Source: Caldifarciminota bacterium
GTDB taxonomy: Bacteria; Hydrothermota; Hydrothermia; UBA1063; CAJXJZ01
Direction: 5' to 3'
Assembly (NCBI GenBank): GCA_027033555.1
Contig: JALVLE010000266.1
Location: 1-9,518 of the forward strand
Length of the DNA: 9,518 nt
A model generated the notes under the pieces. That model was not told the origin of the DNA. It saw only the letters and a list, made by a program, of their open reading frames with translations, and searched no databases. Below, in pieces: positions 1 to 6,913 of this stretch. The first letter of the stretch is position 1; each line of letters opens with the position of its first letter. The position numbers and the translations under genes were made by a program.

Positions 1-1
1 C

Positions 2-412
2 TCTAGGATTGTAAAAATAGACGAGAAAGGCAGAGTGTTTTTGCCGTCCTCTTTAAAAAAGGGGTTATATTACGGTGAAAAGTTAATATTAACGACTGGT
101 TTTGAGCCGTGCATTTACGTTTTTTCTGAAACAAACTGGAAAAGGCTTATGAAAGAAATAGGCACAGTTACTCCATTTTCACCGCCAGAACTAAAAAATA
201 CACTAAGGCATTTGCAGGGAAATTCTGAAGAGCTTGAACTTGACTCTCAGGGACGAATACTTATTCCAGGACATCTTTTTGAGTATGCCCGTCTCAGGGA
301 TAAGGTGTTTTTTGTGAAAATGGATACCTGGTTTGAAATGTGGAATCCTGATATTTACCGGCAATTCATGGAGGAGCATCCAGTAAATATACATGGATTA
401 AAGAATGAATAA
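2..412 (+). CDS. mraZ: Transcriptional regulator MraZ (5' end outside window)
   Basis: MraZ is a DNA-binding protein with two SpoVT/AbrB-like domains that usually controls its own dcw operon from repeats upstream of mraZ. The frame is open from base 2, so the start codon and probably about 7-10 residues lie before the window. In all 136 residues are visible. The first AbrB-like half opens with IDEKGRVFLP (bases 17-46). The second half carries ELDSQGRILIP near base 236, followed by a region ending in FEMW. This duplicated D-x-(K/Q)-G-R-h-hhP pattern and the position just before rsmH make the assignment firm. A GTG at base 35 is in frame but would cut through the first motif, so it is not the start. 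The stop codon overlaps the rsmH start by 8 nt. The operator to which MraZ would bind is not in the window. Confidence 0.95.
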   Translation, partial: SRIVKIDEKGRVFLPSSLKKGLYYGEKLILTTGFEPCIYVFSETNWKRLMKEIGTVTPFSPPELKNTLRHLQGNSEELELDSQGRILIPGHLFEYARLRDKVFFVKMDTWFEMWNPDIYRQFMEEHPVNIHGLKNE

Positions 413-1337
413 CGTGATTCATATACCTGTACTTGTAAAGGAAATAATGAATATGATGAAAGGAGATTTAAAGGTTATTGTGGATGCCACCTGCGGTAAT
501 GGAGGTCATTCATACCTTATAGCAGAAGAATTCTCGGGTAGTATCAAGAAAATGTTTTGTTTTGATAAAGACGCAGAAAGTCTGGAAATTGCCAGAGCCC
601 GTCTTCAGAGCTTTGATTTTATAGAATTTGTACCCCAATCTTACACTCACATTGCCCCCACTCTAAAAAATTTCGGCGAAAGGGCTACCTTTGTTCTATT
701 TGATCTGGGTCTCTCCATGTGGCAGATAAAAAGCTCCGGAAGGGGCTTTACTTTCAAAGAAGATGAACCTCTGGATATGCGGTTTGATACAAGGAAAGGT
801 CTCCCGCTTTATCTCCTGATAAAAAGACTGCTTCCTGAAGAAATTGAAGAGATACTTAAAACTTACGGTGAAGTAAAAAGGGCAGGTAAAATAGCACAGG
901 CTATTGTAAGAGAGAGAAAAAGAATTGAGATAAACACCACATTAAAGCTTGTCAATATCCTGAGAGACATAGGACTTCCGGATTCTGAGATACAAAAAGT
1001 TTTTATGGCTTTCAGAATTTACACAAACAAAGAACTCCACGAACTTGTAGAGGGAATAAGATCGGCAACAGATGCAACAGAAAAGGGTGGAAGAATAGCC
1101 TTTATCACTTATCATTCCATTGAAGACAGGATTATAAAAAGGCTCTCCCATATAAAAGGGATAAATAAAGTGAAGCCATATCCGATTTTCCCCGGAGAAG
1201 AAGAAATCAAACATAACAGAGCAGCAAGAAGCGCTAAATTAAGGGTCTTTGAAAAAGGAGTGAACAATGTTAAAGAAACCGATTTTGCTGTCATCTATTC
1301 TATGGTTTCTTCTTTTCCTGCCCCTTTTACTGGTTAG
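405..1337 (+). CDS. rsmH: 16S rRNA (cytosine-1402-N4)-methyltransferase RsmH
   Basis: RsmH (formerly MraW) uses S-adenosylmethionine to methylate N4 of C1402 in the ribosomal P site. The 310-residue product starts just before the family's HIPVL motif (6-10). SAM-binding elements follow: DATCGNGGHS (27-36), FDKD (53-56) and FDLGLS (99-104). Other family motifs are GRGFTF (112-117), PLDMRFD (122-128), YGE (154-156), FRIYTNKEL (203-211), HSIEDRIIKR (237-246) and the terminal RSAKLRVFEK (275-284). The next in-frame ATG upstream (393) is followed at once by a stop, so 405 is the only sensible start. Its Shine-Dalgarno sequence is weak and coupling to mraZ is likely. Two oddities: the usual HPATR stretch before the FQALRI-like motif reads as DSEIQK, and a 26-residue tail follows the normal family end, encoded largely over the next gene. 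Confidence 0.97.
   Translation: MNNVIHIPVLVKEIMNMMKGDLKVIVDATCGNGGHSYLIAEEFSGSIKKMFCFDKDAESLEIARARLQSFDFIEFVPQSYTHIAPTLKNFGERATFVLFDLGLSMWQIKSSGRGFTFKEDEPLDMRFDTRKGLPLYLLIKRLLPEEIEEILKTYGEVKRAGKIAQAIVRERKRIEINTTLKLVNILRDIGLPDSEIQKVFMAFRIYTNKELHELVEGIRSATDATEKGGRIAFITYHSIEDRIIKRLSHIKGINKVKPYPIFPGEEEIKHNRAARSAKLRVFEKGVNNVKETDFAVIYSMVSSFPAPFTG
1255..1260 (+). promoter_or_regulatory. Ribosome binding site for the ftsL-like gene
   Basis: AAGGAG lies 6 nt before the ATG at 1267, inside the end of rsmH. It is one of the better Shine-Dalgarno sequences in the window and is the main nucleotide-level support for translating the short overlapped frame. Confidence 0.7.
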
Positions 1338-1587
1338 CAAAACGGTAAAAGTTGGCATGGAAATTGTGACACTCAACACAGAGAAACTAAAGGCTGAAGG
1401 GTTTTATAGTAAAATGGTGAAAGAGGAAAATAGGTTAAGATATTCACTTATAAGGAGCACTGTGTATCATGACAGAAACAAGAAAAATCCGCTTCTGGCG
1501 ACTCTATCTCGCAGGCAGCCTGCTCATTCTTCTGTTTATTTTGTCCAGTCTGAAGCTCTGGACATTGCAGATAGGAGAGGAAGGTAA
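1267..1587 (+). CDS. ftsL: FtsL-like septal division protein
   Basis: This is a 106-residue protein with the layout expected of FtsL: a short basic N-terminus (MLKK), one hydrophobic membrane segment (about 6-23), then a charged helical stretch (about 30-66) that could form the coiled coil with an FtsB/DivIC partner. FtsL helps activate FtsW-FtsI at the septum. Support comes mainly from position: FtsL normally sits between rsmH and ftsI, and without it bases 1338-1468 would be the only real gap in the window. AAGGAG precedes the ATG. Sequence similarity alone is too weak to name it, as is usual for FtsL. The frame is odd: its first 71 nt overlap rsmH and its last 119 nt overlap ftsI, so about 59% is dual-coding. 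The tail after residue 69 is polar and does not resemble FtsL, so the true end may differ. Confidence 0.68.
   Translation: MLKKPILLSSILWFLLFLPLLLVSKTVKVGMEIVTLNTEKLKAEGFYSKMVKEENRLRYSLIRSTVYHDRNKKNPLLATLSRRQPAHSSVYFVQSEALDIADRRGR
1452..1457 (+). promoter_or_regulatory. Ribosome binding site for ftsI
   Basis: AAGGAG lies 11 nt before the ATG at 1469, slightly long spacing. No other start codon in the ftsI frame sits closer to it, so it supports 1469 as the start and places ftsI initiation inside the ftsL-like frame. Confidence 0.65.
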
Positions 1588-3094
1588 AAAGTTAAAAGAA
1601 AAAGCCACAAAACAGTTTTATATGGTAATATCGCTGCCTGCCAAAAGGGGAATTATTTACGATAGAGAAAACAGGCCTCTTACTTTGAATATGGGAAATG
1701 TTGAAGTGTACCAGCATCAAGGTCTCTCAAAAAGGGGTATAGTTGCCCTCAGGAGACTCGGTCTTTCTCCCGTTTATAAGAAAAACTTTAACGGTATAAA
1801 ATGGATAGGATATACTTCATTTGAATTTATAGATTCACTTGAACACATTAAAAGACGCGAAAAAGGGCGCATTAGCTATTATAAATACTGGACAAGAATA
1901 TACACTGTTGAAGAGGGATACAGCAGCCTGATAGGATATATTAAAAAAGAGGGCAAGAAGATAGTAGGTCTATCAGGACTTGAAAAAATACTTGACCCAT
2001 ACCTTCGTGGAAAAGATGGCAAACTGCCTGTCATTAAAGGGGCATTAAACTCTACTGAGATATTTACCCTTGAGAAAAAGAAGATAGACCCAGTAGATGG
2101 GAAAAATGTTAAAATTACCGTAGATGCATATATTCAGGAGATCGCCTACGCTGCCCTCAAAGAAAAGGTTGATGAGCTATCTGCAAAGGGTGGGTTCGTA
2201 ATTATAACAAACCCGCAAAATGGCGAAATACTCAGCATGGTTTCTTACCCCGTAAAGCATAACAGAAACTTTGTGCTCTCTTACCCCTATGAACCTGGTT
2301 CAACATTTAAAATAGTCGCCTATTCCAGAGCACTGGATGACCACATTATCAATCCCCTTGATTCAATAGATACTGAAGAGGGTATGTTAGTCGTAGATGA
2401 CAGGACTATAAAGGATGTGCACAAAATGGGAAAAATTACATGGCTTGAGGCATTTTCCCATTCTTCAAATGTTGCAGCTGCAAAACTTGCACTGAAACTT
2501 GGTAGAAGGAAAATGTATGAGCAAATACTAAAACTGGGATTTGGCTGTCCAACAGGTTCATTCCTCAGAGGAGAACTAAGACCGCCAGGTAATTACAAAG
2601 ACTGGAAAGACTCAAAGCTTGCTACACTTGGCATTGGATATGGTCTTTTGATAAATGGGCTGCAAATGGCAATGGCGTACGGTGCTATAGCCAACGGCGG
2701 TTACCTCTATTCTCCTAAAATTCTGTATTACTCCGACCCTGTTAAAATCAGAAAGGCGTTAAATAAAAGGAGTGTTAAATATTTAAAACTGTTTATGAGA
2801 AAGGTTGTAGAAAACGGTACTGGTAAAAAAGCGCACATAGAGAACGTGGCAATATGCGGAAAAACAGGAACAGCAATGGTATATGACAGGAAACTCCACA
2901 GGTATAATCCAGAGAGAAAGATTACCTCTTTTATTGGTTTTTTCCCATGCGATTCTCCTGCATATCTTATATACGTGGTAATATTTGAACCAAAAGGAAC
3001 TCCCTGGCTTATGTATGGCGGAGAAGTTGCAGCACCTGTGTTTAAAAAGATAGCCCTAAAACTCTTATACAGGAGGCTTCATGAAAATATCTGA
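1469..3094 (+). CDS. ftsI: Septal peptidoglycan transpeptidase FtsI (class B PBP)
   Basis: FtsI cross-links septal peptidoglycan by D,D-transpeptidation and works with FtsW. The 541-residue product has a short cytoplasmic N-terminus, one membrane anchor (about 11-30), and a pedestal region opening with KRGIIYDRENRP (59-70). The transpeptidase domain has all three motifs: SxxK at S278-T-F-K281 in the context YEPGSTFK (nucleophile Ser278), SxN at S332-S-N334, and K465-T-G-T468. The end motif GGEVAAPVF (517-525) is typical of the family. There is no PASTA domain after it, so this resembles diderm FtsI rather than Gram-positive PBP2x or SpoVD. Its start overlaps the ftsL-like frame by 119 nt, but the anchor and the Lys-rich stretch after it are too typical to be spurious. 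The 3' end overlaps murE by 14 nt. SpoVD or PBP2 are less likely given the context. Confidence 0.96.
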   Translation: MTETRKIRFWRLYLAGSLLILLFILSSLKLWTLQIGEEGKKLKEKATKQFYMVISLPAKRGIIYDRENRPLTLNMGNVEVYQHQGLSKRGIVALRRLGLSPVYKKNFNGIKWIGYTSFEFIDSLEHIKRREKGRISYYKYWTRIYTVEEGYSSLIGYIKKEGKKIVGLSGLEKILDPYLRGKDGKLPVIKGALNSTEIFTLEKKKIDPVDGKNVKITVDAYIQEIAYAALKEKVDELSAKGGFVIITNPQNGEILSMVSYPVKHNRNFVLSYPYEPGSTFKIVAYSRALDDHIINPLDSIDTEEGMLVVDDRTIKDVHKMGKITWLEAFSHSSNVAAAKLALKLGRRKMYEQILKLGFGCPTGSFLRGELRPPGNYKDWKDSKLATLGIGYGLLINGLQMAMAYGAIANGGYLYSPKILYYSDPVKIRKALNKRSVKYLKLFMRKVVENGTGKKAHIENVAICGKTGTAMVYDRKLHRYNPERKITSFIGFFPCDSPAYLIYVVIFEPKGTPWLMYGGEVAAPVFKKIALKLLYRRLHENI

Positions 3095-4505
3095 GCTTTT
3101 TAAAGGCCTGAAAATTGAAAATTTAAAGGAGGACGTTGATGTAAAAGGCATTGCATGTGATTCAAGAGAGGTGAAAAATGGCTTTATTTTTGTCGCCATA
3201 AAGGGACGAGTATTTGATGGACACAGGTTTATTGAAGAAGCAGAAAGAAAAGGCGCCGTAGGATTTGTTGCAGAAAGGCAAATTGATACACAAAAACCAT
3301 ACGTTATTGTAAAAAATAGCAGAGAATTTATGGGAAAGATAGCAAAAAGATTTTATGGGCACAAAATAAAAGACCTGAAAATCATAGGGATCACGGGCAC
3401 CAACGGGAAAACAACAACAGCCTTTTTTGTCCAAAAAATTTTACAAAACGCCGGCATCCCAGCTGCTAATATTGGAACAGTTTTATATGATACAATTAAA
3501 GAACAAAAGCCCGCGAAAAGAACAACACCAGAATCTGCTCTTTTATTCAGGTTGCTATCGGAATCAAAAGAGGCTGGAGCAAAAGTAGCTGTAATGGAAA
3601 TATCCTCTGCAGGATTAAAGGAAAAAAGAGTTGATGAGATTGAGTTCTTTGCAGGGGTGTTCACGAACTTCTCAAGAGAACACCTTGAATATCATACGGA
3701 TCTTGATGACTATTTTAATTCAAAGAAAAAACTTTTTACCAAATTAAGACCTGAATGGGGTATATTTAATGCAGACTCTCCATATTCCCATAAAATATTA
3801 AAAGAGTATAATGGAAAAACCGTAACATATGGTATAAATGACGGAGAAATAAAAGGAGAAATTCTTGAAGATTCTTTGAGAAAGCTTGTAATAAGGGTTC
3901 GGGGAAAGATGGAAAGGACATACACTCTGCCTGTTGGATTAAAGTTTAATGCCTATAACTTCCTTGCTGCCCTTTCCATAGCCTATGTTCTTGGGCTTGG
4001 TCCAGATGATATAATAACCCACAATCTCACAACTCCTCCCGGGAGGATGGAGTTTGTTGAAAACAAAAAGGGACTTTCAGTGTTCGTTGACTATGCCCAT
4101 ACAAAGGAGGCTATTTTTAAACTTCTTTCCTACATCCGTCCTTATGTTAAAGGGAGATTGATCATTGTTTTTGGTGCAGGAGGAGATAGAGATCCTGGGA
4201 AAAGGCCACTTATGGGGGAAGCTGCTACTACTCTCGCCGATATAAGTATAATAACAAGTGATAATCCACGCAGCGAAGACCCAATGAAGATTATAAGAGA
4301 TATTTTAAAAGGCGTCAAAAATGGTAGCGTTTACTACATTGAGCCTGACAGAAAAAAAGCAATAGAGATGGGCATATCCATGATGAGGAAAGAGGATGTA
4401 CTAATCATTGCAGGTAAGGGACACGAAACCTATCAGGAAATAAATGGCGTGTTTTACCCTTTTGATGACAGAAAGGTTGCAAAAGAAATCCTGGAGGGAT
4501 TATGA
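3081..4505 (+). CDS. murE: UDP-MurNAc-L-Ala-D-Glu:meso-diaminopimelate ligase MurE
   Basis: MurE is the cytoplasmic ATP-dependent ligase that adds the third stem-peptide residue. The 474-residue product shows the three Mur-ligase domains. The N-terminal UDP-binding part has ACDSR (25-29). The central ATPase part has GTNGKTT (106-112), TTP (148-150), EISS (173-176) and a probable carbamylated Lys215 in YFNSKKKLF. The C-terminal part has PGR (320-322), DYAHT (337-341), GAGGDRD (365-371), DNPR (394-397) and GKGHE (445-449). DNPR, with the Gly and Glu of GKGHE, is the established signature for meso-diaminopimelate rather than lysine, so an A1-gamma-type stem peptide is inferred. AGGAGG at 3071-3076 precedes the ATG. 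Two substitutions stand out: SSAGL where the family has SSHAL or SSHGL, and EHLEYH for DHLDYH. The stop overlaps the murF start as ATGA. Confidence 0.97.
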   Translation: MKISELFKGLKIENLKEDVDVKGIACDSREVKNGFIFVAIKGRVFDGHRFIEEAERKGAVGFVAERQIDTQKPYVIVKNSREFMGKIAKRFYGHKIKDLKIIGITGTNGKTTTAFFVQKILQNAGIPAANIGTVLYDTIKEQKPAKRTTPESALLFRLLSESKEAGAKVAVMEISSAGLKEKRVDEIEFFAGVFTNFSREHLEYHTDLDDYFNSKKKLFTKLRPEWGIFNADSPYSHKILKEYNGKTVTYGINDGEIKGEILEDSLRKLVIRVRGKMERTYTLPVGLKFNAYNFLAALSIAYVLGLGPDDIITHNLTTPPGRMEFVENKKGLSVFVDYAHTKEAIFKLLSYIRPYVKGRLIIVFGAGGDRDPGKRPLMGEAATTLADISIITSDNPRSEDPMKIIRDILKGVKNGSVYYIEPDRKKAIEMGISMMRKEDVLIIAGKGHETYQEINGVFYPFDDRKVAKEILEGL

Positions 4506-5833
4506 GATACACAGCAAGAGAGGTTGCAAATATAATGGGAGGTAAACTTTATAGGTTAAGTGGGGATGAAATTATTACAGGGATCTCCATTGATTCACGA
4601 AGTATCCAAAAAGGGGATATGTTTTTCGGTATAAGAGGAGAAAGGTTTGATGGTGCTACATTTGCGAAAGAAGCGGTAGATAAAGGGGCAGTATGTGCTG
4701 TGGTACCTGAGTACAAAAAAACTGAAAATGTCCCTTCAATTTTAGTGGATGAACCTGTAATGGCAATGGGACGACTTGCCAAAAATTACCTTATGTCAAA
4801 ACTAAGGGCAAAAGTTATAGGAATAACAGGCTCGGTAGGCAAAACTACAACAAAGGACCTTATTCATCGGCTATTATCACTCAAGTACAGTGTCTCAAAA
4901 ACTATAAAAAGCTATAACGGATTTATAGGGCTACCATTCTCCATTCTAAAAGCAAAAGAAAAGGATGATTTTCTTGTCCTTGAATACGGAATAAGCAGGC
5001 CATATGAAATGGATTATCTTGTATCTATCGCTGAACCAAGTGTGGCTGTACTTACAAGAGTGGGTAAATCTCACCTTGAATTTCTGCATACCGAAGAGGA
5101 AGTAGCAATAGAAAAATCAAAGCTCTTTAAATCCCTTAAAATGTTTGATATAGCCATTTTAAACAAAAAGAGTCCATTTCTTGACTTTTTTGAGGCTAGC
5201 CTGCCTAAAATGGTACGCGTATTTTACTATGAGACTCCAAAAATCATAGAAATGAGCATGGAGGGCACAATATTTAAATTTGAGGATGAGATATATAAAA
5301 CTCCGCTAATAGGCAAACACCTTGTCACAAACCTCACAGCTGCAATCATTACAGCAAAGATACTGGGGGTTCCTTTGAAGGATATAAAAGAAGAGGTAAA
5401 AAATATCAGCCCCTCCCCAATGCGGATGGAACCGATTTCAATAGGCCATCTTCACATTTTAAATGATGCTTATAATGCAAATCCGGAATCAATGAAAGCC
5501 CTCATTGAAACTGTAAAAGAAATGGGCATTAAAGAGGATATAATTTTTGTATTAGGTGACATGCTTGAGCTGGGTCCAAAAGCTCCCATTTATCATGAAA
5601 ATATAGGACGCTATCTGGCAGAAAACCTGCAAAACGCTACACTTTTCACATATGGTAAACTTGCTGAAAACTATATTAAAGGGGCAAAAAAGCTGCATTC
5701 TAAAAAGCACTTTGATGATCTGGATGAACTTGTAGAAGAGATTTTAAAAAGAGAAAAAGGACACGTATTCATTAAAGCATCAAGGGGAATAGAGCTGGAA
5801 AGGATTATAGAAAAACTCAAGGAGAGGGTATAA
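4502..5833 (+). CDS. murF: UDP-MurNAc-tripeptide:D-alanyl-D-alanine ligase MurF
   Basis: MurF completes the cytoplasmic precursor by joining D-Ala-D-Ala to the tripeptide. At 443 residues it has the usual family length. The N-terminal domain has SIDSR (29-33). The ATPase domain has GSVGKTT (110-116), SYNGFIGLPFSIL (137-149), where the family commonly has NYNNEIG, and a VGKSHLE segment (187-193). The C-terminal domain has the MurF-specific DAYNANPESM (322-331), GDMLELG (352-358) and KASRG (425-429). These separate it clearly from the paralogous MurE upstream. GGAGG at 4493-4497 precedes the ATG with 4 nt spacing, and the ATG overlaps the murE stop (ATGA), so translation is probably coupled. 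The stop codon is directly followed by the mraY start with no gap. Confidence 0.97.
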   Translation: MRYTAREVANIMGGKLYRLSGDEIITGISIDSRSIQKGDMFFGIRGERFDGATFAKEAVDKGAVCAVVPEYKKTENVPSILVDEPVMAMGRLAKNYLMSKLRAKVIGITGSVGKTTTKDLIHRLLSLKYSVSKTIKSYNGFIGLPFSILKAKEKDDFLVLEYGISRPYEMDYLVSIAEPSVAVLTRVGKSHLEFLHTEEEVAIEKSKLFKSLKMFDIAILNKKSPFLDFFEASLPKMVRVFYYETPKIIEMSMEGTIFKFEDEIYKTPLIGKHLVTNLTAAIITAKILGVPLKDIKEEVKNISPSPMRMEPISIGHLHILNDAYNANPESMKALIETVKEMGIKEDIIFVLGDMLELGPKAPIYHENIGRYLAENLQNATLFTYGKLAENYIKGAKKLHSKKHFDDLDELVEEILKREKGHVFIKASRGIELERIIEKLKERV

Positions 5834-6913
5834 ATGTTCTATCACCTTTTTTACCCGCTTAAGAATTATTTCTCATTTTTCAACATCTTCAGATACATTA
5901 CAACACGAAGCGGGGGAGCTTTTCTTACATCTTTAATACTCACAATCATTCTTATCCCTCTTTATATAAAGTGGGGAATAATCAGAGAAAGAATTTCCGA
6001 TAAGGTTCCGGAAAATCACGAAAAAAAGAGTGGGACACCTACTTCGGGAGGAACGATTTTTATTCCAGTTGCCATCCTCTCCACTTTGCTATGGGCAAAA
6101 TTAAATGTGCTATTTGTATATCTCGCTATTTTTGTAACATTGTATATGGGTGTAATGGGTCTGTATGACGATCTTTCCAAACTTAAAGGCAAAGAAAAAG
6201 AAGGTCTTTCAATTAAATCCAAACTCATCTTTCAGTTTATTCTTTCGTTTATAGTGGTAGTGTGCCTGTACAAGCTTTATCCACATGATGTAGTTACAAA
6301 AACCCAGTTTCTTTCTTTTAAAAACATAAATATTGATTTTGGGGTCTTTTACATTCTTTTTGTAATGTTTGTATTCGTAGGAACAACCAACTCTGTAAAC
6401 CTTACAGATGGCCTTGACGGCCTCGCTGCAAGTACATATATACCTGTAATTGGTGTTTTTATTTTATTGGCTTATTTTGAAGGACATAGGGTTCTTGCAA
6501 ACTACTTACACCTTTTAAAAATAAAGGATATCGGGGAGCTTGCCATTTTTGGCAGCTCTATAGCTGGAGCAGCGCTGGGGTTTTTATGGTATAACGCCTA
6601 TCCTGCTGAGATTTTCATGGGTGATACTGGTTCACAGGGGCTTGGAGGAGCACTTGCAATAATGTCAATTTTAACCAAACAGGAACTCCTGCTTCCGGTA
6701 GCAGGATTCGTATTTTTCATGGAAACTCTATCTGTAATCCTCCAGATTTATGTTTATAGAAAGTCCAGAGGGAGAAAAAGATTCTTCAAAAAGGCTCCCA
6801 TTCACCATCACTTTGAGATGATAGGATGGAAAGAACCTAAAATTGTAGCAAGGATGTGGATCATTTCACTTCTTTCCTCAATACTGGCTTTAACCTTGAT
6901 TAAAATAAGATGA
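5834..6913 (+). CDS. mraY: Phospho-N-acetylmuramoyl-pentapeptide transferase MraY
   Basis: MraY is the integral membrane enzyme that transfers phospho-MurNAc-pentapeptide from UDP to undecaprenyl phosphate, making lipid I. The 359-residue product is the normal family size and has about ten hydrophobic segments. Family motifs are GTPTSGG (67-73, commonly GTPTMGG), GLYDDLSKL with the acidic pair D112-D113, SVNLTDGLDGLAA (187-199), NAYPAEIFMGDTGS (254-267) with the catalytic Asp264, and APIHHHFE (321-328). All residues equivalent to the known active-site aspartates and the histidine motif are present. AAGGAG at 5819-5824 lies 9 nt before the ATG. The gene abuts murF and shares ATGA with murD. 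The family also contains WecA-like enzymes, but the HHH loop and context settle it as MraY. Confidence 0.98.
   Translation: MFYHLFYPLKNYFSFFNIFRYITTRSGGAFLTSLILTIILIPLYIKWGIIRERISDKVPENHEKKSGTPTSGGTIFIPVAILSTLLWAKLNVLFVYLAIFVTLYMGVMGLYDDLSKLKGKEKEGLSIKSKLIFQFILSFIVVVCLYKLYPHDVVTKTQFLSFKNINIDFGVFYILFVMFVFVGTTNSVNLTDGLDGLAASTYIPVIGVFILLAYFEGHRVLANYLHLLKIKDIGELAIFGSSIAGAALGFLWYNAYPAEIFMGDTGSQGLGGALAIMSILTKQELLLPVAGFVFFMETLSVILQIYVYRKSRGRKRFFKKAPIHHHFEMIGWKEPKIVARMWIISLLSSILALTLIKIR

Noticed and set aside
35..37. GTG at 35 as the start of mraZ
   Set aside because: The frame is open to base 2 and encodes the first half of the conserved IDEKGR motif upstream of this GTG, so the gene begins before the window.
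1338..1468. Non-coding regulatory spacer between rsmH and ftsI
   Set aside because: A well-placed AAGGAG and ATG, a membrane segment and the expected ftsL position favour coding. No promoter or hairpin stands out.
1434..1470. Programmed -1 frameshift at the end of ftsL
   Set aside because: The frame arithmetic fits, but there is no slippery heptamer in the required interval, so I keep it only as a frame anomaly to check.
3081..5833. murE and murF as a recent tandem duplication
   Set aside because: They are ancient paralogues with distinct family-specific motifs (DNPR versus DAYNANP) and normal for this cluster.
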